64,000 nucleotides of DNA from Prunus persica (taxonomy: Eukaryota > Streptophyta > Magnoliopsida > Rosales > Rosaceae), in assembly GCF_000346465.2 (NCBI RefSeq), contig NC_034016.1:20013548-20077547 (forward strand), read 5' to 3'. The first letter of the stretch is position 1, and the number at the start of each line of letters is the position of its first letter. Under the pieces are notes generated by a model, which worked only from the letters and a program-made list of their open reading frames with translations, made no database searches and was not told the DNA's origin. Position numbers and translations under genes: made by a program. This document shows positions 31,601 through 41,327 of the stretch, piece after piece.

Positions 31601-33168
31601 CCAAAATGGAGAAGTGAATTAAGAGTAGAAGGCTTTAGAAGGACAAGAGGAAGGCCTGAAGTGATTTTACACCCTTTGGGCAGTTGAGAAAAATGTACTG
31701 AGAATGGATGTGAGGATGTTTAGATGGATGATTGGCAGCACTAGAAGGTATCTTGGAAATTGATTCCTTACAAAACACTGCAAATGGATTTCTTGACAAT
31801 ATAATAAGCGGAAGTGCTCTAGTCAGTGGCTCTGATTAGCCAACATGATTCAATCTTAGGCACTAAAAGTAGGTTAAAAGTATGCAAGTTGCTATAGTTA
31901 AATCAACTCTTAAACCTTAGTCAAATTATTGCATTCAACATGTTCTGAAGAATAGTTGGGTTTGGTTCGTACATTGACTAATTAAAGACTCGTTTAGTTT
32001 TGTTCATCTGGTGTTTCTAGTTCCGCTCTGATAGAAATCTATGGATGACAAGAAAGCTGTTAATGGTCTTTTGGGGACCTTGAGGCTGATTATTTTTTAT
32101 TTATTTATTTATTTAAAATGATGTGTTAAATGTTTGGTGCTTGTGATATGCTTCTGTTAGGGTATAATTCAGATTCCTGCTTTTGTTTCGAAAACAGAGA
32201 GAAAATTTTAGGTGCAGTGCTAGTTCGATTGGGGTGCAATCTCAGCTGAGCACACTCTCCCAAGTAATCAAAACTATTGATCCTAAACTTCATCAGCACC
32301 TCGGTAAGTTTTCCTTTATGCATGTCCACTAACACAGGTCCTTAGTACTCAGCTAAAACTCCATTTCCTTTTTATTGTCAGAGGATCTAGATGGTGGGGA
32401 GTATTTATTTGCATTTCGCATGCTGATGGTCCTGTTCCGAAGAGAGTTTTCCTTTGTGGATTCACTGTATCTTTGGGAGGTGAGGAGGAAAACTGTACTT
32501 CATTTCCCTAACTGGGTTCTCTTTTATTGATAAATAGCTACTTCCTTATGGATGATGGATGAGATTTCGTTTGCATTCATGTTGTCGATTTCTGATGTGA
32601 ATTCAAATTTTAGGTCTCATGAATCTGAATGTAATTAATGTCTTGGAGTTTCTTTCTTTGCTCTTCATTCATAAGCTTGTTTTAAGACAGTAATATAGAT
32701 TGGTTTCAGCTGATGTGGGCCATGGAATACAACCCAAACATTTTCTCATCATATGAAGTGCCAAGTGGTGGCGCCACACCATCTAATGTAAATGACAAAG
32801 AACTAAAGCAATACGGCAAGTTTGAGAGAAACATTGTGAAGACAGGATACACAGAAAAACATGGTGCACTTTCCGTTTTTCTTGTTGCAAGTGTTCTTGA
32901 GACCAAGCAAAAGCAACTTTTAAAGGAGGCTACGGGTCTAGATGATGTTGTCAAGGTCTCTCTCTCTCTCTCCCTCTCTCTCTCTCTCTCATGTGCAGGT
33001 GCAGGTGCACACTCATGTTTACTTATATTTGTGTCTTCATTTATCTCATATTGGTCTCCAGATCTTAGGTGACATAACTGGGAATCTGGATGCTAAAAAG
33101 GCATGTAATGAGGCATTGAGGATTCACAAAAAGTACCTCAAGGTATTTTCTTCCTCCTTTATCACGTT

Positions 33169-33205
<37 letters not shown>

Positions 33206-33296
33206 GGCTCTCTTCTTTTTGTAATCATCTTCTTGGGTATATCATTAGTGTTGATTTAGAAACTGATTTGTTGGCTTGCAGACTGTGAAGCAATAG
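28662..33296 (+). CDS. TBC-domain Rab GTPase-activating protein
   Basis: Eleven exons keep frame: 28662-28769, 29002-29097, 29355-29458, 30300-30508, 31015-31137, 31217-31305, 32198-32303, 32382-32479, 32710-32955, 33062-33142 and 33282-33296. The product has 424 aa. The TBC domain spans most of the protein (HPAIKGVVWEFLLGCFDPNS at about 70-90 onwards). The arginine finger is visible in GLDVVRTDR (R178) and the glutamine finger in YVQGMND (Q213). This dual-finger mechanism speeds GTP hydrolysis by Rab proteins in vesicle traffic. The protein resembles the plant GYP/TBC1D15-like group. The last exon is only 15 bases and encodes TVKQ plus the stop. Introns 9 and 10 begin with or contain CT microsatellites, and intron 6 carries LINE-like remains. 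Confidence 0.92.
31570..31740 (+). mobile_element. Possible LINE reverse-transcriptase tail remnant in TBC intron 6
   Basis: Interrupted reading frames give WRSELRVEGFRRTRGRP and RMDVRMFRWMIGSTR. These recall the C-terminal segments of plant non-LTR retrotransposon polyproteins (GRGRPKKTW and RMLRWMCG types). They are in broken frames and unusual order, so only a degraded fragment is claimed. Confidence 0.35.
32957..32988 (+). repeat. (CT)n tract at the donor of TBC intron 9
   Basis: The intron begins GTCTCTCTCT directly after exon base 32955, so the microsatellite forms positions +2 onward of the splice donor. One CCC interruption is present. Confidence 0.9.
33173..33202 (+). repeat. (CT)n tract in TBC intron 10
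   Basis: A pure TC tract of about 30 bases lies inside the 139-bp intron that precedes the 15-base last exon. Confidence 0.95.
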
Positions 33297-33414
33297 ATAA
33301 TTTCCTGGGATATCAACTGTTTACCGAAGTTTTGCACCCAGGTGTTGGTGAGTTGGTGACAACATGGGACCTTCAATTTTCTCATCACTTTTTTTTCTGT
33401 CATGTTTTCTTTGT

Positions 33415-33463
<49 letters not shown>

Positions 33464-33844
33464 AAAACAGAGAAGCAATGTACCTAATTGGGCATCGGCT
33501 TGCATACTTGCCCCATATAGAAAACACAGAGAGAGAAGAAAACAGAGAAGCATGGTGTCATATTATGTAAAGTCAAAGTAACTAGGGTTATAGAATATAA
33601 AATTTGAACGAAATGCTTCTTTGGCAATGGCATTATGAGCTTGCATTACAATTTTTTTTTTCCCTGGTCATATGGGTGGCAAAGCTCAGAACAAAACAAA
33701 GATGAGCCCTCCCAATATCGCTTGTATTAAAAAAAAAAAAAAACAAAAACAAAGATGAGCACTTTGATTTTTGAGGTTCACCTCAGCTGTGGTAGTCTAT
33801 TCGCAATTATATGCTATAACCTTAAAATTATCACAGCCATGATT
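33297..33844. other. TBC 3' flank with CT tract and truncated SINE
   Basis: This probably includes the TBC 3' UTR. A (CT)n tract occupies 33419-33462 and a short retroposed insertion 33708-33748. No gene is seen on the plus strand; the right edge is the 3' end of the cysteine-rich peptide gene. Confidence 0.6.
33708..33748 (+). mobile_element. 5'-truncated SINE tail with target duplication
   Basis: The insert CCTCCCAATATCGCTTGTAT plus a poly-A run matches the 3' end of the SINE near 58875-59042 (CCCTCC ... GCTTGTATTA then A). A perfect 12-bp direct repeat ACAAAGATGAGC flanks it (33696-33707 and 33749-33760). Confidence 0.7.
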
Positions 33845-34199
33845 TTATATCACAAGGTCATCATCTTCACAGCATCTTGCACACACTGGAATTCGAACTG
33901 CAGTGCTGAGGCAGTATTTCTTGCATGGGCCAGGGCACCCTGCATCCAAATAAATAAATATTTTAATAAACTAATAAGAATTCAAACAAAAGACTTGAAC
34001 ATTACGATTTCTAGATACAAATAAATAAATAAAATATTTAATAAATAAAAAAAGAGAAGCAACAATGTGGAACATTATAGAAAAGAAAATTATCCCAAGC
34101 ATGACCTGGTGTTGGTGGAAGTTGATCCTGAAGAGATGACAACGGGTCAAAGGTGGCTTCTGTGAACAGAAGATTGGTAGCCACCAGCAACAAGAACAT
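33845..34199 (-). CDS. Candidate small secreted cysteine-rich peptide (unrecognised family)
   Basis: Two exons, 34199-34106 and 33939-33845, join in frame across a 166-bp AT-rich GT-AG intron to give 62 aa. The first 15 residues (MFLLLVATNLLFTEA) look like a signal peptide. A short linker rich in Pro and Gln follows. Exon 2 encodes a cysteine-rich core with spacing C-x3-C-x3-C-x9-C-x2-C-C (residues about 33-56), then an acidic tail. The split codon (Gly) and switch to Cys-rich coding exactly at the junction support the model. A TATA box lies about 95 bases upstream and a 3-codon upstream ORF at 34226-34215. The first half recalls GASA/snakin peptides, but the C-terminal cysteines do not match; family unknown. 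It lies downstream of the GRAS gene, same strand. Confidence 0.6.
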
Positions 34200-34214
34200 G
34201 CAAAGGACAGTTCT

Positions 34215-34226
34215 TTAAGATGACAT
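34215..34226 (-). promoter_or_regulatory. Three-codon upstream ORF of the cysteine-rich peptide gene
   Basis: ATG TCA TCT TAA lies 16 bases upstream of the predicted start codon on the same strand. It could reduce translation of the main ORF if it is in the leader. Confidence 0.4.
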
Positions 34227-34290
34227 TTTGACCTAGACGAATTCTCGAATGGATTTTCTTTGTTTGTTTTGTTTTGGGTGTGTTTTCTGC

Positions 34291-34298
34291 TCTTTATA
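34291..34298 (-). promoter_or_regulatory. TATA box of the cysteine-rich peptide gene
   Basis: TATAAAGA on the minus strand, in context CTCTATAAAGAGC, lies about 95 bases upstream of the ATG. A start site near 34262 would give a 60-base leader. Confidence 0.5.
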
Positions 34299-34337
34299 GA
34301 GGTGGTTTACAATTCATTGCATAAATTTTATTTCTAT

Positions 34338-34498
34338 GGAAACTTGGAATAATATCATGGTTTACAAAGAAGGAGCTCAATTGTTTTTGACTAAATAAAA
34401 TCTTGCTTTATATTATCGGTAAACTAACAAATTAAGCTCCTTCCTTGTAAACCATGATAAATTTTGTTTGTTTTCTTTTCATTATCCCAAGTTTTCAG
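34338..34498. repeat. Foldback hairpin between peptide gene and GRAS gene
   Basis: Arms 34354-34382 and 34430-34458 are inverted copies matching at 27 of 29 positions (ATCATGGTTTACAAAGAAGG and on), with a 47-base loop. A second inner match (GGAAACTTGGAATAAT against 34481-34497) extends the fold with a bulge of about 25 bases. It could be a small MITE or a precursor of small RNA. Confidence 0.7.
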
Positions 34499-34841
34499 AT
34501 AAATAGAAGTCTACACAAACTTGAAATTTTTGTCAATGAATCGAAAATTTGTTAAAGTGAATTGGAATGTAATTTTTAAGATCCATCCCCTAATTTATTT
34601 TTAGGAGAAGTCGTTACGGTTTTCACTCATTCCTAATTTCTTACATAAAAACTTGAGATAATGAAAAAAGTGCATCAGTTTCCAACTTTAAATTATTTTC
34701 ATTCTCTAAACCTAATTTAATCTTTTTGAAAGGGAAAAAAACACATAGTTCTTGAGGTGAAATTCTAAATTACATAAGGTCTCGAGACTTCTAAAACATA
34801 CCCAAAAATTTTTTTATTGTAATTATATAGCCTAGCCATAG

Positions 34842-36520
34842 CTACCTTGAAGCATGAGAACAAGTCCATGCAGAAGCAACATACAAACTAGTATCCTTCC
34901 ACCCAAGCCTAATAGTCCCATCTCCTTGCACAAGGCTATACCCATGTGTAGGAGGAAACATGTTCAATATCAACTGAGCTTGAGCCATTGAATTGGCACT
35001 CATCCCTACTTGCATGAACCCATTTCTTCCCCCAAGCTCACTCCTCCACTGCCTGAACTTGTCCTCCCCGCTTCTCGCCGGCCCCCCGATCGCCAAAATG
35101 TTGTTGATCTCCCTATAAAACAGGCAGTGCTCCACATTGTGCCTGCTAGGGTTGTCGCTAGGCAAATATGACTCTAGTGAATCAAACATGGTCGAATAGT
35201 AATGTAGTGACCCAACAAAACGGTCCAAAAATGAGCCACTCTGTGACATGTCTTGCTCTACCAATGTCACAATTCTTGGTGCTAGTTCTTCAATCAGTCT
35301 CATTGTTTTCCAATCGGGGCCGGTTGCGTCGTAAAGCGAATGCTGCAGCCAATGCACGGCTAGAGTCTCCCCTCTCCTTACTTGCACCATGGAAGCATCT
35401 ATGTCACCTATTTTCCTCACAATTGGATGAAATTCGAAGGATAGCCCTAGTCGCTTAGCAAAATTCGAGAGCTGTTTACCGGTCTCCATCAAATTTTCTG
35501 ATGATGTTCCCACTCCGGTCATTCGCACCTGTGGAGGGCCCTCCATTCGTGTCGCGAGGATGTGAAACAAGGCTGGCCATTGCAAACCCTGCGCACACAA
35601 AGTATTCAACATCGATGTTAGTTGATGTTTCAAAACACATAAATATCGACCAAATATATCAATATATATATATATATATATCAAGAGAAATTATAAAAGT
35701 ATTTGGATAAATCACATGCCTGCATGATGTCGAGGTCAAGAATATGAACCCTATCTCGGCGGTGAAAGGCCTCGAGGATGGCTTGGTTGGAAGTGAAGTG
35801 GGCAAACTTGATGAAGGGGGAGATAGTGTTGAAGACTTGAAAAGCACTATGAATGCTTTTGTAATTCACCAAAGGAGAACAAATGCCTAACCATGAGTTG
35901 ATAACCCTACTAGTCATGGCCTTGGCAAAATAGGCCACCACGCGCTCAGCGCATGATGGCCCATACGGCGAGGCCATCTGGCTCAGCTCAAGAAGCATCC
36001 GGTGGGCCTCGGGGAGGTTGTCAACAGAGATGGCCACCGCGCATTCGAAGAGGAGGGTGATTAGGGATAAGCCATGCTCATCAAGCTTGCTCATCCCTCT
36101 TGCCCTAATGTTGTTATCTGCATGGAGTTGAAGCTCATTCCCCCATTGAAGCTCATGGTCATGATCACCATAGCTTCTCTGGCTGATTTTACTCGGAGTA
36201 ATTAAGTCGGTGGAGAGAGATGACGGGACAAAATAGTCCTCGGATGTTGGCAAGGTGTCTGTGGTGGTGGTGGCGGCGGCGGCGGGTTCAGGCAAGTCGT
36301 CTATGAGCTGTTTGGTGATATGCTCCACCCACTGAGAGAGTTCACTTCTCTCCAAGGTTACAAACCGGTTTTCAATAGGCTTGGGAATGGGGAAAGGATT
36401 GGAGGTTGGATTATTTTGAAACCCAACAACAGGACTGGGATAGTTAGTCCAAGGTTCATGGGATTGGATCATATTCATAGTTCCATGAGCCATTTCAAAT
36501 TTTGCTTTCATCAAAATCAC
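34842..36520 (-). CDS. GRAS-family transcription factor (SCARECROW/SCL23-like)
   Basis: Two exons, 36520-35720 and 35588-34842, give 515 aa. The N-terminal 140 residues are low in complexity, with an Ala/Thr run (PAAAATTTTD). The GRAS domain follows: LHR I from about 147 (GLSLITLLFECAVAIS), the VHIID block as VHILDLDIMQGLQWP across the junction, a PFYRE-region equivalent around IVTLVEQD, and the SAW end GWKDTSLYVASAWTC. The DIMQ|GLQWP junction is at the intron position familiar from SCR/SCL23 genes. The donor is GC, not GT. The nearest recognised members are SCR and SCL23, but several substitutions (ILDL, WLQHSLYDATG) make it a divergent member. The start is the first of several Met codons; MAHG at residue 10 is an alternative. 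Confidence 0.9.
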
Positions 36521-38560
36521 AAATGAAGATAGATGGTGATGAAGGGGGTGTTAGAAAATAGGAGGAGTTTATTTTTAAAGGTGGTGGGCAGAGAAAAGGT
36601 CCTGTGCATGACATAGCAGAATTTTGGCACTTGTTTGGTATTTGATGGAAAGGAATGGCCGGCATATCCAAGACATACAGAAAAGGTTAGCATGCTACAA
36701 GCCAAGACCCACGTCAGTCAGGTAGTCATTTTCTTATATATTATTGGTTAATGATCATGATGAAAATATTTTCCATTAATTAATTTGGCAGGAAAAAAAA
36801 CAATTTATACACGCATATCAAACGGCAATTGGCAGAAAGATAAGAGTACTTCTAGTTCTAGAGAAATGAACTAATATTTTTCATTAGTTAATTTGGGTTT
36901 TCAGCTAGATTATCAACGATTTGATTAATGTTACTTTGATTAGAAGTGTGTTGTAATTATATAAAACACTATGTCACTATCCATATATGTATATAACCCA
37001 TATTCTATCTAGATCTAGATGAAATTACAAATCAAGAAGATGAGGAAAGAAACAACTAACCCACTAAATACTTCAGGGCAACTGTTAATGATGGCTGCTG
37101 TGAATAAATTAAGATATTAATTAATTTATATTATTTTAATTTAAAAAATTAAAAATTCATCATATTCAGACTTTTGGATTGTCTCTACTGTAGTCTGTGG
37201 TTTTAGATGTACTGTTTGAAATATTTTGTTTCTTATTGTTTCTTATATGGAGGCATATTGGCCCACAGGAAAAGACATTTTTGGCGACACACCAAAATAA
37301 ATTATTCCCAAAATAAATTGAGTATGAATGGGTCGAGGATTGAACTTGTTTGGTTTCTGGGTTTGGATTGAATCATTTCCATCTGATAGCTTAATTCGAC
37401 GATTTCTTAATTGACAGCCTCATACTTTAGAGAATTGTCCAAATTAGCAAAAAAAACCCATTTGGCCATAATGTTATAGAATTGGCCCCCACCAATTTGG
37501 CCAGCAAAGTCATATTTTCTGAGGTCAGATCGTCAACCTAAATAAAGGACCAGAAACCATCAAACTTGTCAAGATCTAGGGTCCAAGTCCTAGTCAACCA
37601 GTTTGGATCTTAGCTCAATTTCCTTTTTTTTTTTTTAAAAAAAATCCTTTGTTTAAGGAAAAATAAAATAAAAATGAAAGAACACATTACCGTTGAGGTT
37701 TTGTTTGTTTTGCAGAATCAAAACCAAGGGAATTAGCGGAGCATTTTAATACTAAATTTCCACGTTTTGCTTTTCCCATCTAAAATCTACAACTAAAGAA
37801 AAAGATAATTAAATTTCACTTTTCCGTTATCAGGTTTTGAGTAATACTACAGACACCAACTGATATGACTGTATTTCATTAATTTTCTTTTCGGAGCTCA
37901 TTATGAACTTTATTTATTTATAGTAAATATGAAATTGCTGCCCCAGCTTGGTGTCTAAAAGTTGATGAAAATCCAATTGCATGTGTTTTCGTGGATCACA
38001 AGTTTTAGTTTTATGTGCCGTCGTTTTGAAGGTTTATTAGTATGAACTCTTCAACCTATGTGCCATTTTTCTCTCCAGTCAATTGAGAATGGATATGAGT
38101 GGTTCAATGTCTAATTTGAATACAGAAATGGTAGCTGAATGATGGTGACTCTATATTGTCCTAATGTCATGCCAAATGGCACTCTCAGAGAAAGCATGGA
38201 CCCACCAGGAATATATAGAGAGAGCCGTGGAGAATATCTTTCGAATTATGCCCTATTTCATTTGGCCTCAAATCAAGTTATCAGATTCCTAATTGACCTG
38301 CATTCCACTAAATCTTTGTGCACTTCTGTTTTCGACTGAGAAAGAAAGAAATTAAATAAATACAATAATAATAAAAACTACAAGACACAGTCACATATTT
38401 TGTATATATGCGTGGAATAGGTAAAGCAGCATTAAGAATTGCATCTAATTGCTTCAAACTCAAAATGCAATTGCATCTAGCGGCTACAAGTCGGTGTTCA
38501 CAAAAATAGAAGGAAAACAAGGTCGGTTGAAAAAAGAAAGAAAAGCAAAGTCGTTCTTCT
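36521..38560. other. Intergenic region upstream of the GRAS gene
   Basis: The GRAS promoter and leader lie at the left. The remainder is AT-rich and I see no gene, RNA gene or clear transposon in it. Confidence 0.5.
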
Positions 38561-38579
38561 CCAACCCTAAAAAAGATTT

Positions 38580-38745
38580 GTCTTTCCTTCTCTCCAATCA
38601 TCGCGCGCTCTTTCGCTCCAAGAAACAAGAAACAATAATGAAAAAGTCGCTGCAAGTCCTAGTAGAGATACTCGACCATTATGCGGCGAACAAATGCAAT
38701 GCTTTGTTTGGCGCAAGTGAACAAATGCAATGCTTAAGATTTTGA
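38580..38745 (+). pseudogene. Broken first-exon relative of the tandem unknown-gene family
   Basis: The leader segment (AAAAGATTTGTCTTTCCTTC) and the following ATG frame (MKKSLQVLVEILDHY ... ALFGASE) align with exon 1 of the genes at 46363 and 49208. No later exons follow. The match ends where Ty3/gypsy-like sequence begins. A short internal repeat (GAACAAATGCAATGC) is present near the break. Confidence 0.65.
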
Positions 38746-39025
38746 ATTTTATGCTTTGGTTTGTGCAATTCAACATTGGGAGCACGATCTCACTTATAAA
38801 GAATTTGTGGTTTATTCAGATCATTAAGTTTCTCAAAAGAAGTTGAATGCTCAACATGTACTGTACAAGACTGGGGAATCTAAATAACAAAGTTGAAGAT
38901 GCTTTGAGCACAAGGAATCTATTGTTAACTAAGATGAGTGCTCGAGTTATTGGGTTTGAGGAGTTAAAAGACCAGTATGTTATAGATCCATATTTCAGCT
39001 CTATAGAATATGAACTCCAAAGTCC
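38745..39025 (+). mobile_element. Ty3/gypsy RNase H to integrase-junction fragment
   Basis: Reading frames give YALVCAIQHWEHDLTYKEFV and YSDH, the RNase H region of Ty3/gypsy polyproteins. Then, after a frame break, NKVEDALSTRNLLLTKMSA and VIGFEELKDQYVIDPYFSSI follow, the usual RNase H/integrase junction (ADALSRR-type). Stops and frameshifts show that it is dead. No LTRs were found. Confidence 0.75.
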
Positions 39026-40984
39026 TACTGGTTGAAAGGTGCATCCATTTCGAATATGCTTGGTTGGTATTTATTTAAAGGAAATTTGTTGTGAATTTCC
39101 GAGGTATTGTTATGTGAACAAATTATCAGTTTGGCAAATATGTTGATAGACTGGTTCGGAAGTGTAAAATTTATCAGTTTGGCGAGTTCACAAAACAAGA
39201 AATTAAACCAAATCCTAGTTAAGATAGGAAAATAATTAATTTAATAATTTAATACAGCTAAAACTTAGCCCTTTTTGGCTAGGATCACTACAAGGAAAAA
39301 CCTCTTTAGCGACGAAATTTTCAGCGACCAACCCAATTTTGGTCGCTCAAAAAAGAAATTAGCGACAAACCTTTTGCAGTTGGTCGCCAAAGGTTTCGTG
39401 ATATTAAGGCATTGTCCAAGACATGAACAAAATGAATTGCTACCAAATTCTTCAGAAGGGCGACGAAATGTTTTTGTGGCTATGGTTGCAAGTGGCGACG
39501 AAAAATAATTTTGGTCGCCATTCATTGAATAGAGTGCACGCGAAATTGACAAAATTCTAGGTGACAAAATTTTTTTGTCGCTATGTTTGCCAGTGTCGTC
39601 GCAAAGCAAAAATTCGCGCTTAAAATTTTTAGGTTATTTGGCCACCACTGGTTTTGGTCGCAGATTAGTGTGAGCTAAGAATTAAATTAAACCCATTCCA
39701 ACACGCTTGTTATTTCCCTTATTCAGTTCACATACCCACTCCCTTCATCTCGCACGCCCTAACCTGCTCCGACGCCGACAAAGCAATCAGTCACTGACGT
39801 CGGCCAAGCACTCGTATGGACATACCCACTCTCTTCCCCCAAGATTTCTGATGGCCTGAGTTAATTTCGACTGCCTCTGCCCCAGACCATCTACCCTTCA
39901 GTTCTCCAGAATTTTCAGAATCTCTACAGCCCCAACCACGCAGTGATTCAAAGGTATTTTCTTCTTTTGTTTATTCAACAATTGTTCTATAGTTAATTGA
40001 TTTTGATTCTTTCAAAATAAAATCTGTTTTGTTTTGTTTTGTTTTTTTGTCTTAACAACAGGGTCGTTGCAACCCCTCAACCATTGAATTGACAAAGTCC
40101 TCCTCTCACGACTTCTTTCATATGGTGCCTTTATGTTAGGTATGAAGACCATTTGCTCTGTATGATGTGCTTTTTGAGTTTTGGAACATGGAAATATTTA
40201 TTGGCCATCTATGATTTACTGAAAACTACTTCATACCATGTGGATTGGTCCTTAATGATAATGTTGAATGAAAGAAGGTTAAACAATTAAGGACTGACAG
40301 GTAACAAACTGGTACATGAGTGATTCTCCCAAGTATAGTAGACTTTTGAATTATTTAGAATCAATTACGAGCCCTTGTGTTAGTGTCTTTAATTTATTAG
40401 ACGAGTTTGTAGTCAAACCTAATTGGATTTGCACATAATTGAAGTAAAAGAATTGGAAGTTGGAAGTGGGTTATGTGGGTGTGTATTCGTTTCAAGGTTT
40501 CTTTGCTTTTGTCTGTAAGATTATGCTTTATTTTAGTTATTATTATTGTGTGTTTTTTTTTGGTCAAAGGAGCTTATGCTTTTATTGTTTGGGAGAATTT
40601 AACTAGGAAAAATAGTGTTGTTGTTTTTTGATGATTAGAGAAACTTAAAGGGAGAAGTCATAGACTATTTTGAGTTTGCAGACTAATTTGGTCTCAAGCT
40701 CTCCCAAAATATCGTGTCTAACAAATTTTGTTATTTTTTGCAGTAGCCTATTTGAAACATTTTCTGTGATGAATAATTCATCTATCTCAAGCACCTTTGT
40801 GATGAGAGTCAGTGTCATAAAAGTTGAATGCTTTAATTTTTTTCCTGTCTTTTTTGTTTTGTTTTAGGGAATGATATATTAGTATGTTGCTCTGTTTGAG
40901 GCTTTGAGCCTTCTCTCTCTATTTTTGTGCTTTGTAAATGTGCAGGATGATACTTAAGATGGCTTTTAGCTTAAGCAATAATAA

Positions 40985-41327
40985 TAGGCCACATCTCAGC
41001 ATGTGTCTCATTCTCTAAGGTGGTTATTTCTTTCACCCATGTAATCAAATCTTCAGAGCCTGTTTTCTCAGTTGTCTTTTTGTCATTCCTAGGCAACTTG
41101 TACGCTTTATGGGTCTGGCTTTCAATCCTCCCTATTGTCTTGAGGAACATTTACTCAAAATGCAGTTTACAGAACTTCAAGGAAGTAGATGGGTTGAATT
41201 TGTATGGTTGGATCACTATACTTTCAATCCTCTATCTATTTCCTGTGGCTATTTTTGTAGGGTCTCAATGGGTTCAAGGGTATCACAGAGCTATTGCAAC
41301 TATAGGAAAACCATCCACATTTTGTTG
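40985..41327 (+). pseudogene. Captured plastid phosphate translocator fragment (XPT-like)
   Basis: An open frame runs from about 40985 (GHISACVSFSKVVISFTHVI) through KSSEPVFSVVFLSFLG, VWLSILPIV, LRNIYSK, FKEVDGLNLYGWITILSILY and SQWVQGYHRAI to a stop at 41326-41328. These blocks are those of the plastid xylulose 5-phosphate/phosphate translocator group (TPT/NST family). About 30 residues normally between LPIV and LRNIYSK are missing, and the N- and C-terminal transmembrane parts are absent. The fragment lies wholly inside the CACTA element, so it was probably picked up from a host gene. It is unlikely to encode a working transporter. Confidence 0.85.

Noticed and set aside
33321..33527. Arg-Glu repeat ORF on the minus strand
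   Set aside because: It is translation of the GA strand of a CT microsatellite, with no conserved protein around it.
35168..35458. 96-codon ORF antisense to the GRAS gene
   Set aside because: It is a shadow of the high-GC GRAS coding exon.
35710..35720. Use of a GT donor at 35715 for the GRAS intron
   Set aside because: It would add four bases and break the reading frame across the conserved DIMQ|GLQWP junction.
40985..41327. Working plastid phosphate-translocator gene
   Set aside because: It lacks the transit peptide, most transmembrane segments and an internal block, and it lies within a transposon.
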